Assembly (NCBI GenBank): GCA_902363665.1 | Contig: CABJAW010000014.1 | Location: 51,549 to 115,548 of the forward strand | Direction of reading: 5' to 3' | Length of the DNA: 64,000 bases | Source: Lachnospiraceae bacterium | GTDB taxonomy: Bacteria > Bacillota > Clostridia > Lachnospirales > Lachnospiraceae | Shown here: positions 60,094 to 64,000 of the stretch, piece by piece | Layout of the letters: each line of letters opens with the position of its first letter | How positions within the stretch are numbered: the first letter of the stretch is position 1 | Program-made: the position numbers and the translations under genes | Notes under the pieces: generated by a model | Told to the model about the DNA's origin: nothing | What the model saw: the letters and a program-made list of their open reading frames with translations, nothing else | Databases searched by the model: none

Positions 60094-60504
60094 ATGGCAG
60101 ACGACAGCAGATTTTTTGATCTTGAGATCATCACGCCTGACCGCGTTTTCTGGTCAGGAAAAGCTTCCATGCTTGAGATGAATACCACAGAGGGCCAGGT
60201 CGGCATTTACAAAAAGCACATTCCGATGACGATGATCCTTCAGCCGGGCATTGTGAAAATACATCTGGAGAATGAAATCAAGGATGCTGCGATCCACGCG
60301 GGCTTTGTGGAGATCCTCCCGGATAAGATTTCAATGATGGCGGAGGTCGCAGAGTGGCCGGATGAGATCGACCTGAACCGGGCGAAGGAAGCCGAGCTGC
60401 GCGCCGAACGGCGGCTGCAGGCACACGACCCGAATATCAATATGTCCAGAGCAGAACTGGCGCTGAAACGGGCGCTGGTACGGCAGGAGCTGGCAGGGAA
60501 ATAA
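60094..60504 (+). CDS. atpC: ATP synthase F1 subunit epsilon
   Basis: A 136-residue subunit: beta-sandwich (LEIITPDRVFWSGKASMLEMNTTEGQVGIYKKHIPMTMILQPGIVKI) and C-terminal helices (EIDLNRAKEAELRAERRLQAH, MSRAELALKRALVRQEL). Last gene of the operon. No strong terminator is seen before the LexA-type promoter 15 nt downstream. Confidence 0.96.
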   Translation: MADDSRFFDLEIITPDRVFWSGKASMLEMNTTEGQVGIYKKHIPMTMILQPGIVKIHLENEIKDAAIHAGFVEILPDKISMMAEVAEWPDEIDLNRAKEAELRAERRLQAHDPNINMSRAELALKRALVRQELAGK

Positions 60505-60518
60505 AGTAAAAAAATATC

Positions 60519-60572
60519 TTGACAGAACAAAAGTTCTGATATATACTCAGGACTGTAATCGAACGGAAGTTC
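60519..60572 (+). promoter_or_regulatory. Consensus promoter with two LexA-type boxes
   Basis: TTGACA, 17-nt spacer, TATACT. The spacer contains GAACAAAAGTTC (60525-60536), and GAACGGAAGTTC lies at 60561-60572 just after the expected start of transcription. Both fit GAAC-N4-GTTC, the core of the Gram-positive SOS box bound by LexA. Direction is toward the UviB/BhlA-like gene. Confidence 0.8.
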
Positions 60573-60947
60573 ACGAACAAGCGATCGGCATTTCGGTTAC
60601 ACAAAGAGCAGGATTGAATTTGACAGTCATACAAAAGTATGTATGACAGAGCATCATCAGGAATCCCACAAACAAAACAGACAGAAACGAAAGCAGAGAC
60701 ATGCATGCGAAACGTGTGCAGGTTCGGGCTTTTGGGACTGACTGTGGTGTTTGATGGGGTTCCTGTTTTTTTGACTTTTTGAAAGAACATATGTTCTTTT
60801 TGCGGCTATGAGCGGATTGGGAAAAGGCTGCTGTCGGATTTGACAGGAGGCCGGACAAGCCGGTGAGGAAAAGACAAAAGGGTGCGAAAAAGAGAAAAAT
60901 ATCACTCCTGCGCGGAAGGAAAAGATGGAACAGAAAGGAGGGATTCG
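60573..60947 (+). promoter_or_regulatory. Long leader with a third LexA-type box
   Basis: About 375 bases without a convincing gene. GAACATATGTTC (60785-60796) is a third dyad, here preceded by TTGACT at 60771 as the first is by TTGACA, but without a clear -10. A hairpin GTCATAC-AAAA-GTATGTATGAC lies at about 60627-60648. A 47-codon frame from 60640 has no ribosome site. Confidence 0.6.
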
Positions 60948-61202
60948 ATGGAGGCAACGATTCTTGAGACTGCGTTGTCGCAGGGGATCTGGGCGGCACT
61001 GGCCGTGTTTCTGCTGATCTCGATGATGAAGGAAAACGAGAAGGCAGACCAGAGACAGAGCGAGCGGGAAGCCCGTTATCAGACACTGCTCACGGAGCTG
61101 ACGGCGAAGTTTGAGATCCTTGACGAGATGAAGAAGGACATCCGGTATATCAGGAGCCGAATCAGCCCGGAGAAGGATGATGACGGCGGGGATGACGGAT
61201 AG
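60948..61202 (+). CDS. UviB/BhlA-family holin-like protein
   Basis: An 84-residue protein MEATILETALSQGIWAALAVFLLISMM followed by KENEKADQRQSEREARYQTLLTELTAKFEILDEMKKDIRYIRSRISPEKDDDGG: one N-terminal membrane helix and a charged helical tail. This is the BhlA/UviB family; the founders are a holin-like bacteriocin-release protein and the UV-inducible UviB of C. perfringens plasmid pIP404. The start ATG at 60948 follows AAAGGAGGGATTCG. It lies downstream of the LexA-type boxes and 329 nt upstream of the Rhs-like gene. Confidence 0.85.
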   Translation: MEATILETALSQGIWAALAVFLLISMMKENEKADQRQSEREARYQTLLTELTAKFEILDEMKKDIRYIRSRISPEKDDDGGDDG

Positions 61203-61530
61203 CGCCGCAGGAGAAACAGGGCGATGAGAGTGCCGGGGCGTACGGAAGTACAGCAGATGTGAGGAACACAAAAAAGCAGTCTGTGCTTCCGACAAAGGGT
61301 ACGACAAAAAACAGCCGTAACAACAGATACAGCAAAAGAGGAGATCGGGTGTGCGGCTGAAGAACAGAAAGAGAAAGAACAATGACACAGAAAAAAGACA
61401 ACGAGACAAGGAGAACACAAAAATGGAAAACAAAGAGGACGTCATGTATACAGACATGGAAAAAAAGGCAGCAGAGAAGACAGAAGAAACAAAAGAGACA
61501 GAAAAAGCGAGAGAACAGGAGGAGAAAAAT

Positions 61531-64000
61531 ATGAACCAGAATAAAACACAGAATCCGGGCAGCGGAGAAGTGACAAGAAGAGAATTAAAGAACCGCCGTA
61601 CCGGCAGCACAAAGACATTTGAAAACAGCGACCATTCCTTTACGACAGAGATTTACCTTTCGCCGGTCCATTATCAGGCGGAGGACGGAAGCTGGGAGGA
61701 GATGGATGATACGCTGGAGGCAGTGGAGACACAGGCGGAAGCAGAAACTACAGCGGATGTGCAGGAAAAAGCAGAAAATGCAGCGGATATGCAGGAAGAA
61801 ACTGCAGATGCACACGGCAGTTTTAGAGCACAGGCAGTCGCGTTAAGTGGAGCAGTCGATGAGACGGCAGATGTGGAGTCACAGCCTGAAAAAAATACGC
61901 CGGATAAGAAAGAAAATGCTGCACTGTCAGCCACGGCATTCGTGAATCGCAAGGGCCGCTGGCAGGCCTCCTTCGCAGCATCCGCAGACAGCGAGTCAGC
62001 CATCACAATCAGGGACGGCGACCACACCGTCTCCTGGCATCTGGAGCAGGCAGAGCCGTCGGAAGCGTGCCGCAAGGACGATCAGGTGCTGGTTTATCCG
62101 GAAATCCTGCCGGGGATCGACGCAGAATACCACACCGCAGGGCAGGCAGTAAAAGAGAATCTGATCCTGAAAGGGGCGGCGCAGGTGCCGGAAGACTTTA
62201 CTTTTGTGTACCACGCAGAAGGATTACAGGCGGTGCAGAAAGGAAACCGTGTCCTCTTTACGGACGAAACCGGAACAGAGGTGTTCTGCATGAGCGCGCC
62301 TCTGATGAAGGACGCATCGGGGGCAAAGTCGGAACAGCTGAAAGTGGCACTGGAGGAGGATACAGAAGAGAAAGATACATGGCGCATCACACTGACGCCG
62401 GACCATTCTTGGCTGCGCGATGCAGCACGCGTTTATCCGGTGACGGTAGACCCGCTCACAACCTCTTCGCTTGAAGTGAGTGAGATTGAGGATGCACATG
62501 TGGACAACCTCAACTTCGGACAGAATTACCATGACAGCATACTGCTGAAAACAATGGGCGGGGACAACATCCAGCGCAGCTTTTTAAAGTTCAAACTTCC
62601 GACCCTGAAGATCGGGGATATGGTGACGGGCGCATGCCTTTCGCTGGTATCCCTGCAGGACCAGAAGAAAACACATACCGTTGAAGTACACCGCGTAAAA
62701 CAGCCATGGTCCTCGGCTACCCTGGACTGGAACAACCGTCCGGTATACGACGAGCTCATCGAAGACCAGCTGACCTATACGGATGATAAGCAGCAGTATA
62801 TCAGCCTGGATATCACGAACCTGGTGAAAAGCTGGTACATAGGTGGGGAAAATTATGGCCTGATGGTGAAGGATGCCTATGAACTTTCCGGTTATACCGA
62901 GTACCTTGCTTCCGACTGCGACAATGCATTTAAAGAAATGCGTCCGCAGATCCGGATTTCCTACGTAAACAATTCCGGCCTGGAGGACTATTGGAGTTAC
63001 CACAGCCAGGACGCGGGCCGTGCCGGTGAGGTGCATGTCAATGATTACAATGGAAACCTGATCCTGATCCGCGATGACATGTCGACCGGTGGAAGCCGCA
63101 TGCCGATGTCGATTTCTCATATATATAACACAAATGACCGGGCCGATGAGGTGGGCTACGGTTATGGTTTTCGCCTGAATTACTATCAGACGATCGAGAA
63201 AGAGACGATCGGGGGTACGGATTATTATAAATACATCGATGCGGATGGCACAAGATGTTACTTCCGTTATGACAGTGAGAAAAAAGAGTGGAAGGACGAG
63301 CTTGGCAAGGAGCTGACGCTGAAAGTAAACGGCGGTACGAGCAAGGAGCCGTATGTGATTGAGAGTAAAAACCACAGCCGCATGGTATTCGGCAAGGCGG
63401 GCCATCTGATCCATATCATTGACCAGAATGCAAACCAGATTACCGTGACGTTTGGAAAGGGAGATGGAAAGATCACCGCAGTGACTGACGGCGCCGGACG
63501 CGTCGCAAAGCTGGAGTATTTTACCGATGCAGACGGAAAGCAGACGAGGATGAAGACACTGACCGCGCCGGACGGCAGGGTATGGGGCTTTGCTTATACG
63601 GACGGAAAACTGACAACGGTCACCGACCCGGACGGAAAAAAGAGCACATACGCCTATGACAGCAAAAAGCTGCTCACCTCCGTGAAGAATTTCGACGGCT
63701 ATGAGCTGCGCTACACCTACGACACAAGGAGCCCGTACCGCGTGAAGAAGATCGCGGAGTATGCCGGGGAGACGGCTGGCAAGAGTTTGTCGCTTACCTA
63801 CGGTTACAACAGCACAAAATTTACGGACAATAAAAACCGGTCGGAGATTTACCGCTTTAATAACAGCGGACACCTGCTCCATATCCATGATGGTTACGGC
63901 CATGCGCTCGGTGCAAGGTTTATCAGCAGCGGCAACCATGTGAACTGCCTTGAAAACACGACGAAACTGCAGAGCAACATCGTACAGCTGCTGAAGGATC
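61531..64000 (+). CDS. DNRLRE/YD-repeat (Rhs-like) giant protein, N-terminal 823 residues
   Basis: An open frame to the window end. Residues 1-45 are polar, then a conserved-looking THSFTTEIYLSPVHYQAEDGSWEEMDD-like block, an acidic low-complexity stretch (QEKAENAADMQEETADAH), a domain of beta-type sequence, a DNRLRE-type domain (about 318-480, EDAHVDNLNFGQNYHDSILLKT to RPQIRISYVNN), and YD-repeat sequence from about 630 (DGRVWGFAYTDGKLTTVTDPDGKKSTYAYD). Rhs proteins form a shell around a C-terminal toxin, which would lie outside the window. No signal peptide is visible. Starts: ATG 61531 (after AGGAGG, preferred), ATG 61423 or GTG 61351, each with a ribosome-site-like sequence. Confidence 0.85.
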   Translation, partial: MNQNKTQNPGSGEVTRRELKNRRTGSTKTFENSDHSFTTEIYLSPVHYQAEDGSWEEMDDTLEAVETQAEAETTADVQEKAENAADMQEETADAHGSFRAQAVALSGAVDETADVESQPEKNTPDKKENAALSATAFVNRKGRWQASFAASADSESAITIRDGDHTVSWHLEQAEPSEACRKDDQVLVYPEILPGIDAEYHTAGQAVKENLILKGAAQVPEDFTFVYHAEGLQAVQKGNRVLFTDETGTEVFCMSAPLMKDASGAKSEQLKVALEEDTEEKDTWRITLTPDHSWLRDAARVYPVTVDPLTTSSLEVSEIEDAHVDNLNFGQNYHDSILLKTMGGDNIQRSFLKFKLPTLKIGDMVTGACLSLVSLQDQKKTHTVEVHRVKQPWSSATLDWNNRPVYDELIEDQLTYTDDKQQYISLDITNLVKSWYIGGENYGLMVKDAYELSGYTEYLASDCDNAFKEMRPQIRISYVNNSGLEDYWSYHSQDAGRAGEVHVNDYNGNLILIRDDMSTGGSRMPMSISHIYNTNDRADEVGYGYGFRLNYYQTIEKETIGGTDYYKYIDADGTRCYFRYDSEKKEWKDELGKELTLKVNGGTSKEPYVIESKNHSRMVFGKAGHLIHIIDQNANQITVTFGKGDGKITAVTDGAGRVAKLEYFTDADGKQTRMKTLTAPDGRVWGFAYTDGKLTTVTDPDGKKSTYAYDSKKLLTSVKNFDGYELRYTYDTRSPYRVKKIAEYAGETAGKSLSLTYGYNSTKFTDNKNRSEIYRFNNSGHLLHIHDGYGHALGARFISSGNHVNCLENTTKLQSNIVQLLKD

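Noticed and set aside
60640..60783. A 47-codon peptide in the SOS leader
   Set aside because: No ribosome site and no family sequence; kept only as a remark in the leader entry.
60571..61610. Minus-strand frames of 171 and 317 codons over the holin-like gene region
   Set aside because: They lack ribosome sites, run antisense to the UviB/BhlA-like gene, and have random hydrophobic and Ser-rich composition.
62584..63939. A 451-codon open frame on the minus strand
   Set aside because: It is antisense to the Rhs-like gene, has no ribosome site or family sequence, and is a by-product of codon bias on the plus strand.

Overview
This window looks like the replication-origin region of a Lachnospiraceae-type clostridium. 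The chromosomal gene order is the classical low-GC Gram-positive origin order. Leftward: rpmH, rnpA, yidD, yidC, jag, mnmE, mnmG, rsmG, then parA, parB, a DUF4446 gene, serS and a DUF3881 gene; DUF3881 is a family I associate with Lachnospiraceae. Rightward: dnaA, dnaN, yaaA, recF, gyrB, gyrA. DnaA boxes flank dnaA. Core genes left of about 33.5 kb lie on the minus strand and those right of it on the plus strand, so most transcription follows the forks.

Bases 1 to about 9,140 are a mobilizable element. It holds a serine recombinase (cut by the window edge), a TnpW-like protein, VapE/VirE and CHC2 replication proteins, a MobA/MobL relaxase with a convincing oriT-like hairpin, a RepA-type winged-helix protein and an XRE regulator, plus cargo (MBL hydrolase, Atl1-like protein, NTF2-like protein). 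Its right end appears to cut a Maff2 gene. Bases 9,133 to 14,700 are an eroded Tn1549-like conjugative element: Maff2, a CD1845-like protein, a RepA C-terminus and a ParB-like gene joined by a deletion. Unrelated cargo (an AAA/DUF4143 ATPase, SdpI and GNAT proteins) sits inside it. A cluster of TTAGCTG/CAGCTAA heptamers and a tRNA-Arg(CCU) gene mark the border with the core chromosome.

Between parA and the gidB/gidA genes (20.2-23.4 kb) lies a gene-poor centromere-like region. It contains five of the six parS sites, a dead IS630 transposase and many copies of two dispersed hairpin-forming repeat families. One parS site is the core of a perfect 38-bp palindrome that also looks like a terminator.

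Right of gyrA come murT-gatD (lipid II amidation), a SAM-I riboswitch with metK, a two-component system, an Rpn-type nuclease gene, a pseudouridine synthase, an AI-2E family permease and a complete F-type ATP synthase operon. The c subunit of that ATP synthase carries the full Na+-binding signature.

The last 3.5 kb is the most interesting. A consensus promoter with a LexA-type dyad in its spacer, and two more such dyads, lies upstream of a small UviB/BhlA holin-like protein. That gene is followed by a large DNRLRE/YD-repeat (Rhs-like) protein that has no visible signal peptide and runs off the window. This arrangement suggests a DNA-damage-induced, holin-assisted release system for an Rhs-type protein.
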